From Haematococcus lacustris (lineage: Eukaryota; Chlorophyta; Chlorophyceae; Chlamydomonadales; Haematococcaceae): a stretch of 64,000 bases of DNA. The notes below the pieces were generated by a model. It was given only the letters and a program-made list of their open reading frames with translations. It had not been told where the DNA came from and did no database searches. Below, piece after piece: positions 1 through 13,700 of the stretch. The translations under genes and the position numbers were made by a program. Numbering within the stretch: the stretch's first letter is position 1; each line of letters opens with the position of its first letter. Location: NCBI GenBank assembly GCA_030144725.1, contig JASKMD010000028.1, forward strand, positions 62,001 to 126,000, read 5' to 3'.

Positions 1-1565
1 CTGTTGTTGCGGTCGCCACTATCATCAGAGCTGCCGCCTGTGTCCATCGACTGCTCAGATACCACCTCAGACTCTGACTGGGAGGTGGTGGTGGAGGATT
101 GGGAGGTGGTGGAGGATGCATGGGGGCAGCCCATGGAGCATCTGGCACCAACACAACCACCCCTCGCACTGCCGCTGGGTGGGCTGTCTGTTGCATTGCC
201 ACTGGGTGGGCTGCCTGTTGCATGGGGTGAGAGGGGAAGGGGGGGGGGGGAGGGAAGGGAGGGGAAGGGGGATCCACAGGGCTCAATCTAGGTGATGACA
301 TGCCGCGAACTGCCATGGGCCTACTAACACCGGCCCTCCTTGGATGCTCCTCCTCATCCGTCTCCATGTCGTCATCGTCTCCCAACCAACCTTCTTCTCG
401 TCTTCTCCTTGACTCCACCTCTGGCCGGAGAACAAGGTCATCGTCATAGTGACGGGCCAGCAGGCGCCCTGCATCTCCAGGGCGCAGTGGAGCCTCTTCT
501 GGCCGAAGAACAAGGTCGTCCTCGTAGTGGCGGGCCAGCAGGAGCCCTGCATCTCCTGGCCGCAGTGGCTCTCCATTTGACAAACGGTGAAGGAGGGATT
601 GTAGAGGCGAAGTTGTGGGATGCGAGGGTTGAGGAGCTGGTGGGGGAGGTGCGGGGGGGTTGGGAGGCTTTGGATTCTTGCCGGGACGTGGTGGCGGCGT
701 TGGGGAGCGGGTAGTTGGGTGGCATGAATTAGGGGGTAGGGGTGGTACCGGGCGGCCTAGGAAGGTGGTGGTGGGTGGCCGTGGCGGCCACACCTGGGAC
801 GGAGGTGGCCAATCTATTGGTGGAGGTGTTGGCCTTAGCGGTGTGGGTGGGAGGCCGGGGAGCGGTGAGGGTGAGGGAGGGGGCCAAGCTGGTGGGGGAC
901 GAGCTGGCTTGGGTGGTGTGGGGGGCCGTGGCAGGGGACTAGGCGAGGGAGGAGGCCACACTGGTTTGGAACGGGGTGGGGAACGGGGTGGGTGTGAGAT
1001 CCCCGCTTGGGATTGTTGTCGAGCATGCTGCAATGGCTGAAGTACAAAGGGTAAATTGGCCTTTAGCGGCCTTGCTTGTAAGGCAGTCCACGGTGACAAA
1101 GCGCGATACCTGCAACCAACGTCGACTGCCGTAAGTAAACATCGCCTACATTTAGCATCGCAATGTCGGCCACATACGAGGGCTCGGAGCGCGTCTCCGG
1201 TGGTTCCCGTGATGGCCTATCGATGTTGGGACGGCGTGAAGACCGGGTTGGGTCTGCATCAGACCAATCACGAGTCACCACTATTTCAGGCTTCGGCCCT
1301 GTCGCTAGCTGTCACTATGGGTCCTGCGTGGTTGCCCCACCTGGCCGTGGCCGTGGCATTTATTTGTGATGGGCCGTGCTAGACAAGGCTTTCAACTTGT
1401 ATGTGGTAGTGTGGGTCGCCCGTTGCGCTGTCGGCGGTGGCTGATGGCGGGTCGCGACTGTTGGGTTGGGTGCGGTGTTTGATGCAATACACAAGCGCAA
1501 AAATCGGACCCGCACTCATTGCTGTGTGCACTATCCTTCCTTCGTTGCCTAGTCTATAATCACCA
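1..1565. other. Low-complexity G-rich and P-rich stretch without a clear gene
   Basis: No convincing exon is seen. Positions 230-270 and 620-1000 are G/GT-rich. A unit of about 75 bases with the core GGGCCAGCAGG is repeated imperfectly at about 423-560. The last 100 bases before 1566 include CTATAAT at 1553-1559 and may be the promoter side of the gene that starts at 1566. Confidence 0.4.
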
Positions 1566-4500
1566 ATGGCCGCCTCAACTGTCATCGATGTAGAGGTCAT
1601 CTTCAATGTTGGCGGTAGCGAAATCGACCCGGTGAGCATCCATTGCGGCCAAAATTCACCGTCATTCACCGCGGCAGCCTTGCAAGAGTGGCTGAAGAAA
1701 AACGGCACCCTACATCGTGTGTACCTCGATACTGATCGTGAGCCGGTTCTTCATGAGCCCTATGCTACAGAGGACTACGCCACCATGGCAGACCTCATTC
1801 TTGACCTGGAGACCAGCCTGGATACATGGCGTAATCTCTTATCCTCAACTGGCTTAGCGGCAGTGTCATGGAGGGATGATATCGGTGGCCTCGTCATTGA
1901 GGTATACCTGTATCCCGCCTTCACGTCTCAGCAGGTGAGGTGGCTCCTTGGTGCTTGCCTCATCCCCTTAACATGCATTCAAAGCGTGATGTGGTAGGCG
2001 TACGTTGACTTTGCATGTGATTGTGCAGGGCCCTGGTGAGGAACATGCAGCCGAGCCCCTACTGGACGGTGTGTCGCAGGAGGCAGCCAGCGCACAAACT
2101 GTCAGCACACGGTCCGGTGCCGACAAGGCCTCGGCCCCCCCTGCAGCCCAGCGGAGACAGAAGGATGCCGCTGGCCCCTCAAAAGAGGCAGCCCAACCCC
2201 AGCCACCCAGCTCAGCAGCTGCAGCAGCAAGACGTAAGTCTGGTCCTGCAGGAGCGGTGCATGTGGGAGGGACTAAGCGTGGCTCAGTCCAGGCAGTGAG
2301 GCAGGTGTGTGAATCACAGGGTGCATGCCAGTGTATGTACATGTGCTCATGTTCCATCTGCCAGCTGCCCAACACTCCACGGCCCTTGCGTCCCGTCGGC
2401 CATGTTGTATCATTGTGGTGGTCGTGTGTGGCTGCAGCCGGCGGGGGACAGTGGCGAAGGCATGGTTGAGACCCAGCCTGTGCTTAAGAGGGTGGCTTGG
2501 AGTCGGCGTGGCGTGGGGTCCCCAGCTGGACCCCATGCTCATGGAGCAGTCGGGAGCCGTGGTGTCAGTAAGGTGTGCTTGTGTGTGTGTGGTACGGTGA
2601 TGTATGTGGTTATGAACCACATGTTATGGGTGTGAGTGTGGCCTTGCATGGTTGCTGATGTAGGCACCGGCAGTTGGCCCCCTCCTGTCTTCCCCGGCCT
2701 CGCCATCCACCCGCAGCATGGGACAGGTGGAAGTCGGAGGTGGCTCAATGGTGAGTGTGTGTCTGTGTGTGTGGGTGTTATTCTTCACTAAGCCTGTCAT
2801 TTGCATGGTATGCAGCAAATCCGTCAGCATGCTGAATGTGGTGCCTCATGCAAGCAGCGGAGTTCAGATTGGACATCTCCCCGTCCAAAAGGGTCTCGCT
2901 AGCGACCAGGCTGTCTGCTAGGAGCATGGTAAGATAAATTGGCTAGTATCTATGCAAATCCCCCCTGGCCTGCTTGTCTTGCCTCGTTCAGCTTACCGGT
3001 ACTTGCTGTGCAGATCCCGAAAGATCATACCTATTTTGAGGTGAGTGTGGTAAATGAAGACATTCGGAAGTCTTCATTGGTATTGTTTCACCCTGAATCG
3101 TTGTGCTTGTGATGTGTAGTTGACGGTTGAGAAAGCGGCCAAGGCATTGGCCAATGCAGCCATGAAGAAGAATTGCATGCGGTGCCACAAGCTCCCGGAG
3201 GTGGGTGCATGTGCTATGAGCGGTTCCATAGGAGTCAGCGTTATAGCCGGATGCCATGGAGGTCCATGTCTGGCTCCATGCAGGGCCAAGGGTTGTTTGT
3301 CATACCCAACTTGTCCCATGGGGACATTGTAAGGTCAAGTTCGGAAAAAAAACCTGACGCGTTCAAGTGGGATGTGGCAGAGGAGTTCTGCATCGCGGAA
3401 GTGATGCAGGGCTTGTTCAAGCAGTTTGGGACGCTGCCTGCGCCCTACAACGCCTACCCGAGGTTGAAGACCCTGGTGAACGAGTGGGTGCCCGCTGTGT
3501 TTTAGGGGTCCCATGCCTTGCTGGCTAAGGTTGTGCCCCTTGGTCACTGGTCGTGATGTGCTACTGCAGGACCATGGCAACACAGGAACAAACTCAGAAA
3601 CGCGTCCAGTCCATCTCCAAGGTCGTCATGGAGCAAACACGGGTCTGGGGCGAGGAGGTCGGGGTGGCCCGCAAGACGGGCAACAGGAGGACGGTGCTCC
3701 CTTCATGGACCGAGGGCGTGCGCCAGTTCCAGCATCTGAAGGATGTAGGGGGTAAGGCTCTGTACCTGTGATTTGCATTGTGCACCGTGTGTATGTTGTG
3801 CACTGTATGCATGTTGTGCACCGAGTGCATGTTATGCATGTTATGTGCATGTTGTGCAGCGTGTGCACGTTGTGTGTTGTTCATGGTGTGCGTTAAGTAA
3901 AACCATCTTGGATGCCATGTGCATGTGTACGCTGCAGTGCCTTCGTTCCCCTTGCCAGAGGGTTGGGTTGTCGCCTTCCCCCCAATCACCTGGATGGAGA
4001 TGATGCACCGCAAAGGAGAGGAGTTGGTGTCCCGGGTGGCACGCAAGCATGACATGGAGGTGAGTGCCGTACGCATGCAGCCTCCCTTGCACATATGCAA
4101 TGCCCATGGATGAGTGTTGATGGTCTTTGGCATGCGTGCGTGTAGGAGACAAAGGCCAGCCAAGTGGTGCGGGACGTCACGCGCTGGTCTGCAGGAAGAT
4201 TGAGGTGGGCTCTACCCCCTGCTCACATCATGGTTACCTGTTGGTGTCATGCTTGAGCCGCGCACCAACCCATGTGATGTGTGGTTTTCCTGTAGGCCAT
4301 CCTGGACAAGGCCTACGCCGACATTGAGGCTGAGGTGGAGAAGGAGCTCACCCCCCCCTTGCGGCACCTGTCCTGTCGGGGGACGTGGAGGCAGCAGGGG
4401 TAGCAGGGCAGCCGGGGCAGGGGACGGGGCAGCCGGGGCAGCAGCAACAGCAGCGGGACAAGGCAGGGGTGGGGGAGGGGGGGGATGTAGAGGGGAGGGG

Positions 4501-4600
4501 TGAGGAAGAGGAGGAGGAGCGGGAGGGAAGTGGGCTGGAGTAGGTACTGTAGCTTCTGCCGGGGCAGGGGTAGGGGGGGCATTGGGGTAGGCGCAGGGGC
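1566..4600 (+). CDS. Unrecognised multi-exon gene, 3' end uncertain
   Basis: An ATG at 1566 opens a 123-codon exon (1566-1934, MAASTVIDVEVIFNVGG...) that ends at GTGAGG. Supported later exons are 2029-2233, 3014-3040 (IPKDHTYFE), 3120-3200 (with a CMRCHKLPE Cys pair), 3284-3475 or slightly longer, 3570-3751, 3938-4059 (PLPEGWVVAFPPITW...) and 4146-4204. A final exon near 4299 reads AILDKAYADIEAEVEKEL. Each has a GTGAGT-like donor and a TGCAG or TGTAG acceptor, and phases fit for most neighbours. The exon structure between 2234 and 3013 and the 3' end are not resolved. I recognise no domain. The style (very short exons, Ala/Gln-rich linkers) matches the long gene at 6776-17350, so both may belong to one large mobile or expanded repeat family; that link is inference. 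Confidence 0.5.
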
Positions 4601-4668
4601 AGTAGTAGTGCTTGGTCTATTTCGCCACGACCCATTTCAAGGTCTTGGTTAAAATGGCAACGTCATGC

Positions 4669-4775
4669 ATGCAATGACTCATGGTATAAAGAGCTATTAC
4701 AACATGCAATGACTCATGGTATAAAGAGCTGTTACATGCATGCAATGACTCATGGTGTAAAGAGCTGTTATAGCA
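4669..4775. repeat. Three-copy tandem repeat, period 35-36 bases
   Basis: The unit ATGCAATGACTCATGG followed by TATAAAGAGCT begins at 4669, 4704 and 4740; the third copy has TGTAAAG. It lies about 300 bases upstream of the gene starting at 5045, so the TATAAAG boxes are a possible promoter-like feature. That role is only a guess. Confidence 0.75.
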
Positions 4776-5044
4776 TACATGTGACATAGCCTTGGAGTAA
4801 ATAGCATGCAAGAGACAAGGTGTGCGTACATGTCATGTGTATCAACGTGCCACGGCTGCCTCTATTGGCTCCTAACTGGCAAGAGTGCTCGGGTGTATTA
4901 TGGGACGCCTCTGATCAGAGAGAATGATCTTACAACCAGCCAGTCGCACTAGCCACTTGACGAATACATTGCAATACCGAAGTCTTGCATGTGCAAGCGC
5001 CCGCAAGCGATCATACGGTCGGGTGCGGTACACACCACAACACG

Positions 5045-6384
5045 ATGGAGCCCCCATCAGCCCAGCAGCGAGCCGTCCCGCCCCAACAATTCAACGCGTT
5101 GGCACTTCCATCAGAGGTTTATGAGCAAATCACTAGCGATGCCATCAGAGCTGGCGACGGGCCCAATCTCAACAAAGCCAGCAAAGCCTGTCGCAAAGCA
5201 TGTCTGCCCACCATCCGCAGCCTTTTCTTAAACATCGACGACATGTCCTACAGCGGCTTCCTGACCCACGACAACGTGATGGCATTGCGGGGGCGGGGGC
5301 TGCCCATGACGTTGACGTTGACCTTGACGTTGTGGCAGCGGAGGACGCATCTCGACATTCGCAGCCGGTACCTGGTGGAAGGGGCGATCGGTCAGCTGGG
5401 CCATTGTCCGGCCATCCGACTGGTGAGAATCGTTGCGGCGACCACCCATACGTCGACCTGAATGTGGACACCTGGCTGGCTGCCAAGATGATGCCCAACT
5501 TCCCCAATGTGGAGCACCTGGTGGTGGAGGGGTTTGACATGCTGTCCAAGGGGTTGAAGCGGCTGCTGGAGGACCCGCTGATGCGGGGCTTGAAGATCCT
5601 GGACATCCGGGACAGAGGCCGCAGCGACAGGGTGCGCCACAATGGGGAGGAGTGGCTGGCAGCAGCACTGCAGCTAAGGGAGTTGAGGGTGTTCAGGCTG
5701 AAGCTGATCCGCTCCCTCCACGACCACCCCAACAACCTGCGGGTGCTGGACATCACGCAGATGGATCTCCATGATGCAGCCAAGCTACCCCTGCACTCCC
5801 TGACAGAGCTGAGGATAGGGAGGCTGCATGTGGGGACGGAAGTCTGGGATATGGAGAAGCACACCAGCTGTGTGACCAACCTGTACATGGGGGGCCGTGT
5901 GAGGCCCGAGGTGCAGAAGCTGGTCCTGGAGCTTAGCATCAATTACCCTACATGGAGGGGTGTAGTGTCAGATCTTCGCTTCCTGGGTGGGGGCATTGAG
6001 GAGGTTGAGGTGATGCTGGATGTGTACCATAGTGGGGGGATCACCACCGAGATAGATGAGGTCGTGTTGCCAGCGCTGGCCCCTGTGGTGCAAGGGTGTG
6101 CCTCTGTCAAATTCATGCATGGCGAGGTCAGGCCATCTGTGGAGTGGCTGCAGCTCCTGTTTCACTGCATGCCCGGGGTTGAAAGGGTGGCCATATTGGA
6201 GTGTGATGGGGCAGCCACACCAGAGATGGCACAGGCTTTGATCCAGGCGCACCAGCTGTTTTGGTCTAGGTGCCTGCCCATCACCTTGTCCCAGCCCGAA
6301 TGGTTGGCTGGGTCAGTGCATGTCGCATTGAATGCCATGCTGGCTGCATCAGGGGCAAACGAGCACTTCTCCTTCGTCGGTTAA
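5045..6384 (+). CDS. F-box-like / leucine-rich repeat protein
   Basis: The ATG at 5045 begins MEPPSAQQRAV. Residues about 17-60 (LPSEVYEQITSDAI..., LNKASKACRKA...) have the spacing of an F-box helix bundle. After them come irregular leucine-rich segments such as LKILDIRD, LRVLDITQMD, LTELRIGRLHV and VERVAILECDG. F-box/LRR proteins usually select substrates for SCF ubiquitin ligases; that role here is inferred. The frame changes near 5423-5487. A phase-0 intron of 65 bases (GTGAGA...CCAAG) would restore it exactly, giving exons 5045-5422 and 5488-6384; a simple frameshift is the alternative. The TAA at 6382-6384 is followed in frame by a TGA 19 codons later. Confidence 0.55.
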
Positions 6385-6775
6385 ACATACTCTTACATGG
6401 CATGCAAGTGCAAGTGGGCGTATATGATATGGCGCATGCATTGACGGCATGAAGGCGAAAGTGAGTAGAAGCACACCGTGCTATTCAATGTGGGGACAAG
6501 GATGACTTGAAAGCTTGAGTTCAAAGTGGGGACAAGGACTTGCATTACCTTGCGTACAGTATATGTCTCTGTTCTTGGTGGAGGAGGTTGGCTGGTATAG
6601 CGGCAACTTGGGTGACATGTAAGGCACACAGTGGCTCACAGACCAATTTGTTGAGATAAGGCATGAATTGGATATTTGTTCGTTACTGCTGTACATTCAT
6701 GCAATCAACACCAATTGCGTACGTTCATCCTAGCCGCGAACCGCTCTAACACATACGCCGCACAACAGACAATAG

Positions 6776-7654
6776 ATGCAACCGCCAAAGTCGATTTTCG
6801 CCGATGCAGCCTTTTTCGCGGAGACAATTGTAGTGGGAGAGCTCATCATCAATGCCGACTTATTGCCACGCAGCCAACTGGTGTACCGGGTGATGGCATG
6901 GGCGGTGCAGTCCCTCTACCCGCGCAGCCCAGACGAGGTGCGGACCCTGCACACTGCATTCATAAATACACATTGGCATGACATGCATTGACAACATCAA
7001 ACATTGTGTACTACAGGTGCCTGGGCCATACCTAAGCCCAAGGGTGCCGAACTGGCTCAAGGACGCTGTGAATGGCATGGCCATCAACTGCATGGCCCTT
7101 TTCCACAGCGCGGCTTACCTTCAAACGAAGGAGGAGCTGTCAGCCTTGCATGACAGGTGTGACTCATGCACCATGTGGCATACACAACGCACCATGCACC
7201 GGGCGTACCACACACCATGCACCTGCTGGACCTGCAGGATCGTCAGCAACATAAACGCCAACAACACCGACAGCTCAGACGCAGCTGTGAAACAGATGGA
7301 CACCACCCGCCACCGTTACAAAGTCATGGAAAAGCGCATGGAGGGCATGTATACGGATGAGACACCACGGATGTTTCAGCCCTTCACCACCCTGGCTGAA
7401 TGGTACTGAACCTGGCGCAGTGAGTAGAACGTGTTGCATGTTGGAGATGCAGACAACATGTTTCATGTTGCAGTTTGCATGTCAAATGACGCCTGAAGCA
7501 TGTCCTGGTAGCATGGACCTACCTCATGTTCACCGTGTTGTGTGATGCATCAGGTGACGGGAAGAACAAGGACCTTGGCGAGACGTACCTGGCAAACGTA
7601 CATCGTGGGCTGATGCAGCTGGTGCACCCCCACCTTGACCTGGGCTCCTCACAG
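6776..7654 (+). CDS. 5' exons, probably of the long OTU/dioxygenase gene
   Basis: ATG at 6776 begins MQPPKSIFADAAFFAET, exon 6776-6937. It is followed by 7017-7156 (VPGPYLSPRVPNWLKDAVNG...), 7238 to about 7405 (IVSNINANNTDSSDAAVKQM...) and an exon ending at 7654 (GDGKNKDLGETYLANVHRG...). The first three join in phase. The join between about 7405 and the next exon is not resolved, because the frame meets TGA after EWY unless a donor just before it is used. No domain is recognised. The segment may instead be a separate small gene; placing it on the downstream gene rests only on the absence of an intervening start or stop signal. Confidence 0.45.
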
Positions 7655-7763
7655 GTGAGGTGCAAGGACGTCATGCTTGAGTAACATGAGCAACATGTGC
7701 GGCATGCATGTTGTCATTACTCGTTGTCAACCATGACTCTTGATGTTGCCTCAATGCATGCAG

Positions 7764-10700
7764 GAGACATATGCCAGCATCACCAAGACCCAGTCAACCT
7801 TGCCCAGCCAGCCCAGCCTAACCCCCACCAGCCCTCGCATGTAGGCCCCGGCAGCAGCAGCTAGCCCTCGCATGCTGGATACCCAACTGGAGCCTTCCTA
7901 GCCAGGGTCAACCTTGGTGAGGACCAAGCAATTGTTTGGGTGACAGCGGTACCACTACTCCATGAAGTGTTGCGAGGCTGATGCAGTTGTTGTGTGATGT
8001 GCCATGTGCAAGCGTCAGCCACCCAGTCTCGGCCAGCGCATGAGGCTCAGGTCCAACCCATGCAGGTGTAATGAGCAAAGACTGCAATGATATGCAACAA
8101 CATAAACTCACTATGAACACTCACTATGAACCATGTGTGCCATGCAGGCACTCCCCTTCAGGCCACTCCTTGAGAACACTGATGGTCCCATCATTAGGCA
8201 AGGACTGGAAGTGCCCCTTGAGGTACTCCGCCGTCACGGAATCGTGGCATTCACCGTGCCAGGCGATGGCAACTGCTTCTACCGGGCTTTGGCAATGATT
8301 GCTGGTTTGAGCAAAGACACAGTGGGTGGACATGTGCTCTGTTTTACACCTACCCATCATGTCAAGGGTCTATGCATACTGAGTTGCTCATGGCTCATCG
8401 TTGTAGACTGTGCACATGCTATGTGGCATAACATAGCCCACTTGTCAATGTGCAGGGGCACATCGTGCTTCGCCAGCTTGTTTATGAGGCGGGCCAGAGG
8501 GTCCTAGCCCACAGCGACAAGTGGGCAAACGACCCAACCAGTTATGGTACAGTAATGCCATCTGCAGCAGAGTGGGTGGAGAAGGTGGACCCCACCACAG
8601 GGCTTGCGGCAATGGAGAGCATCACCCTGAAGGAGTACCTTGATCTTGAGGTTGGGCGGCCAAGGGCGTGGAGCGGTGCCACCGCCTGCATGCTGGCTTC
8701 GGTCGTCCTTGGGCTGCCACTGGACATTATGACCAATGGGGGCGGTCAGCAAGATCACTGGCATTATGGGGGTACCGATTGCCGCAATCTGTTCAGCCCG
8801 GAACAGCTGGCCAGCATTGCACCACCTAAAGGCCCCCTCATGGTGCAAGGTGAGGCTGTGACAATGATGCGCATCAATGACAACCATTTTGTGGTTTTAG
8901 GGCGGACAGACCGTCGGCGCTTGCTGGCAGACGAGGTGAACATGGAGGACATCGCCAAGGAGGTGAGTAGGTTTAACTGCTATAGTTTGCAGGTGCAGCA
9001 GCTGTGCGATGCAACATTGCGATTAAGGCAATGGATGTTGATTTGTGCAGATCAGGGACTTGCAAGCCCAGCATGACCCAAAGCAACGTGCCCTCGCCAA
9101 GAAGGCAGCATTGGCCCAGGCTGTGGAGGCCGGCGTGCGTCTGGGCCTGAGCGGTGAGCCATGCACTTTGTACTGTTGGCGGCCATGTGCACATGCGATG
9201 CTAGCTGAAAGGTATCCACCGTGCAAATTGCAGGAGCAGCAACAGCTGCCGCAGCAGCACCAGGTGCAGCAGCACCAACAAGACCAGCAGCCCCGGCAGT
9301 AGCAACAGCAGCTCCAGCAGCAGCAGCACCAGCAGCAAAGGCAATGGTAGGGGGTGACGAGGGTAACAGTGATGCAGAGTGGACACCTGTGGTCAAACGT
9401 CGTCGCGAAGGGTCACCGACCGCTCTGGCCCCACCTCCTCTGTCCTCAAGCTCAGCAGCAGCAGCAGGAGCAGGTACTGCAGGTGCAGGAGCGGCAGCAG
9501 GAGCAGCAGCAGGAGCAGGGGCAGCAGCAGCAGCAACAGCAAGTGGAGCAGGCAGCCCTGTGAGTGCGGGTGGCAGCAGGGGTGGTGGTACACTGACCAG
9601 CAGCCAGGGGTCAGGCTTGGACCCGCCCCCCCCACCTCGTGCAGGGAAGAATCCTTCACAGCCCAAGCCTGGCCAGGGCCGGCCAGCCCTCCCCATGGGC
9701 CCAACCCCCCACATGCACCCAGGGGCAGGAGCGGCAGTAGGAGCAGCAGCAGGAGCAGGAGGCGCAGCAACAGCAGCAGGTGGAGGTGGAGGTAGCCCAG
9801 CAAGTGTGGGTGGCAACCGGGGTGGTGGTACCCCGAGCAGCAGCCAAGGGTCAGACCGCTCCCTCTCCTCCCCGCCTCGTCCAGGGAAGCATCCTTCACA
9901 GCCCAAACCCAACCAGTACCGGCCAGCCCCCCCCATGGGCCCAACCCCCCCCATGCACCCGGGGGCAGGAGCAGCAGCAGGAGCAGCCCCCCCCATGCAC
10001 CCGGGGGCAGGAGCAGCAGCAGGAGCAGCAGCAGCAGCAGGGTCAGGAGCAGCAGCAGCAGCAGCAGGCGCAAGGGCAGCACCATGGTCAAAAGCAGCAG
10101 CAGGGTCTGGAGCAGCAGCAAGAGCAGCAGGAGCAAGAGTAACAACAACACCAGCAGCAGCAACAGACCTGTGCCCGCCCCCCCCGCCTCGTCCAGGGAA
10201 GCGGCCTTCACAGGCCCCACCCAGCCAGAGCCGCCCAGCCCCCCACATGCGCCTAGCAGCAGCAGGAGCAGAAGCAGGAGCAGCAGCAGGCGGCGCAGGA
10301 AACGCAGCAGCAGCAGCAGCAGGTGGTGGAGGTAGCCCTGCAAGTGTAGGAGGCAGCAAGGGTGGTGTTACCCCGAGCAGCAGCCAGGGGTCAGACCGCT
10401 CACTGCCCCCTTCACCTCGTCCAGGGAGGCATCCTTCACAGCCCAAGCCCAACCAGGGCCGACCAGCCCCCCCGATGATCCCTACCCCCCCCATGCACCC
10501 AGGGGCAGGTGCGACAGCAGGGGCAGGGGTAGGGGCAAGGGCAGGGGCAGGGGCAGGGGCAGGGGCAGGGGCAGGGGCAGGGGCAGGGGCAGGGGCAGGG
10601 GCAGCATCAGGAACAGTAGCAAGAGCAGTAGCAGCAGCAGCAGCAACAACAGGCCTGAACCCGCCCCCCCTTTCTCGTCCAGGGAATCGGCCTTCATAGG

Positions 10701-13700
10701 CCCGGCCCAGCCACGGCCGCCCAGACCCCCTCATGCGCCCAACAGCAACAGCAGGTGCAGGAGCAGCAGAAAGGGCAGGAGCAGCAGCAGGAGCAGGAGG
10801 AGCAGCAGCAGCAGCAGCAGGTGATGCAGGTAGCCCTGCAAGTGCAGGTGGCAGCAGGGGTGGTGGTACCCCGAGCAGCAGCCGAGGGTCAAGCCTGAAC
10901 CCGCCAGCCCCACCTCGGCCAGGGAAGCGGGCTTCACAGGCCCAGCCCAACCAAGGCCGCCCCGCCCCACCCATGCGCCTAGCAGCAGCAACTGGTAGGT
11001 GTGGGGGCATGAACCGGGAATACGGGTACTAGGCGTCCAGGATAGCAATCATAAAGCATGTGTTGAGGTGTGCGTCAGGTATGCTTTGCTGCTGCCATGC
11101 AGTGAGCGCACAGCCGCACACCACTGCCGACCCAGACCAGCATCAGCTACCATCAGCACATCCAGTCAAGTGGCGTGACCCGGTAAGTATATAATATATA
11201 GGTAGATGCAGTTAGGCTGGACGAATACAACCCCAACATGACCCTGTCCAACACTCATAACATCATTTGCTCCATGACGTGTGCCAATGTGCAGGAGGTG
11301 CATGATCCGGTGACACCCGGTGGTCAAATGTTTTGGGAGCGAGGGCCTGATGGTCGTATGAGGCCCAAAGCCCTATATGACAGCGTCGTCCTCAAGGCGG
11401 TTGGGCGCATGAGGGTATGTGCTAATTCACGGACGCAAAACATGGGAGTACACCATGACTTGGTTGCATCACAAAGCCAATTGTTTGCCAATGTAGTCCT
11501 TCTTACGCCGCAAGGGCAGGCGCGACGCCGTTAGTCTGGGCGTAGACGTTGGCTACACCATCATGGAAGGATCACAATGTACCCCTGATGCATTCACCCC
11601 TATCCACCTATCTCTGCGCAATGTGTTCTTCATCCCAATGGGGGGCCGGCTAATCGCTGTGTACCGGAAGCTCCTACTGTTCGTGATCTTCAGCCCCAAC
11701 CAGGTGAATGACTTTGAAGCCTATTCCCAATATACGATGTTCATTAAACTACTAGACTACAGTTTTGACTAGTACTTGATTTTACCATGTTGCTTGAGAT
11801 GCAATGCCGCAGGGACTAACAGCCCAAGAGGAATTCTACGTGTTTCAGTTTTTGAAAACACATGTACTGGATACAAAGGAATGGGCTTGCATGGATGGGA
11901 AGTGCCCTAAGCAGGATGATGACTGGAGCGAAGACCTGCGTATGCTGATCCACATGGAATACTTGTGGCGTCGGAGCTTCAGGTGAGCGACTAGGTTACC
12001 ATGTCAAGGAATGGTGCATGCATGTAGGGTTATATATTATAATATAATAATATATAATAATATTATATATTATTATATATATTATATTATATAATAATAT
12101 ATAATAATATTATAATATTTGCCTGCTATCAGATGACATAGGTGCCCACTAGATTTGGCATGCATAGTAAGACCATTGATACCGTTCTGCCTGTAGACAA
12201 AAACATGTGGAGACCATTCGTTATGACGCAAGGCGGATGTTAGCTCGCCAGCGAGCGCTGGAGTGCACCATGGAGAGCGAGGAGGCTTAGTGCTCATTGG
12301 TACGTCCGTGTGCCATAGTCAGCATTGATGCATGGGCTGCATTGCCACATGTCATAAGATCAACTGACTGTTCTTGTGTTATTGTGTAGATCGATTTGCA
12401 CCCCAAGTAGAGGGACAGTGAACCGCGAGACATGGCTGACCCATTGTCGGTGAGTAATCCGCACAGATTGCATGGTAAGTCACAGGATGTTTAGGCAGGA
12501 GGACATCAAAGCGCATGGTGATTGTCCGTGCTGCAGGGGAGTGATGTCCCATCGCCAGTGTCATCACCATCAGTGGCATCATCTTCATCGTCCGCTTCTC
12601 CTCCTCCGTCACCACCACCAGGGTTCCAGCCCTTACCTCGCCAATCCCAACCCATCAGTGAGTCTCAAGCCCAACACCAGGTTCACCATGCGAGCAAAAT
12701 GTCACATGAGTAGTTCTCAACATAACATCAGTGTTGACTTTTGGCAGTATGTGAGAGCGGGTAAGCCACACATCAAACATTTGCCATTAACTTAATGCTT
12801 ACCTTGTTTGCTCATGAACACCACAGGTCTCCGATCAATGTTGGCGGCGACTACAAACGAGGAAGCGTCATTGTCTTTCCCTTCTCTCCCCACACCAGCC
12901 GCTACCCCCCATCCTCTCATCAAACCAGTCAGCGCCCCTGCCCCTGCCCCTGCCCCTGCCCCTGCCGCTGCCCCTTCCCCTGCTGCTGCCCCTGCCCCTG
13001 CCCCTGCCCCTGCCCCTGCCCCTGCCCCTGCCCCTGCCCCTGCCCCTGCCCCTGCCCCTGCCCCTGCCCCTGCCCCTGCCCCTGCCCCTGCCCCTGCCCC
13101 TGCCCCTGCCCCTGCCCCTGCCCCTGCCCCTGCCCCTGCCCCTGCCCCTGCCCCTGCCCCTGCCCCTGCCCCTGCCCCTGCCCCTGCCCCTGCCCCTGCC
13201 CCTGCCCCTGCCCCTGCCCCTGCCCCTGCCCCTGCCCCTGCCCCTGCCCCTGCCCCTGCCCCTGCCCCTGCCCCTGCCCCTGCCCCTGCCCCTGCCCCTG
13301 CCCCTGCCCCTGCCCCTGCCCCTGCCCCTGCCCCTGCCCCTGCCCCTGCCCCTGCCCCTGCCCCTGCCCCTGCCCCTGCCCCTGCCCCTGCCCCTGCCCC
13401 TGCCCCTGCCCCTGCCCCCCTGCCCCTGCCCCTGCCCCTGCCCCTGCCCCTGCCCCTGCCCCTGCCCCTGCCCCTGCCCCTGCCCCTGCCCCTGCCCCTG
13501 CCCCTGCCCCTGCCCCTGCCCCTGCCCCTGCCCCTGCCCCTGCCCCTGCCCCTGCCCCTGCCCCTGCCCCTGCCCCTGCCCCTGCCCCTGCCCCTGCCCC
13601 TGCCCCTGCCCCTGCCCCTGCCCCTGCCCCTGCCCCTGCCCCTGCCCCTGCCCCTGCCCCTGCCCCTGCCCCTGCCTGTGACCCAGCCCCAGCCCCAGCC

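Noticed and set aside
9052..11010. Long reverse-strand frame of about 650 residues opposite the Ala/Pro-rich exon
   Set aside because: It mirrors the GC-rich repeat unit; the forward frame has splice sites in phase, and the reverse has none.
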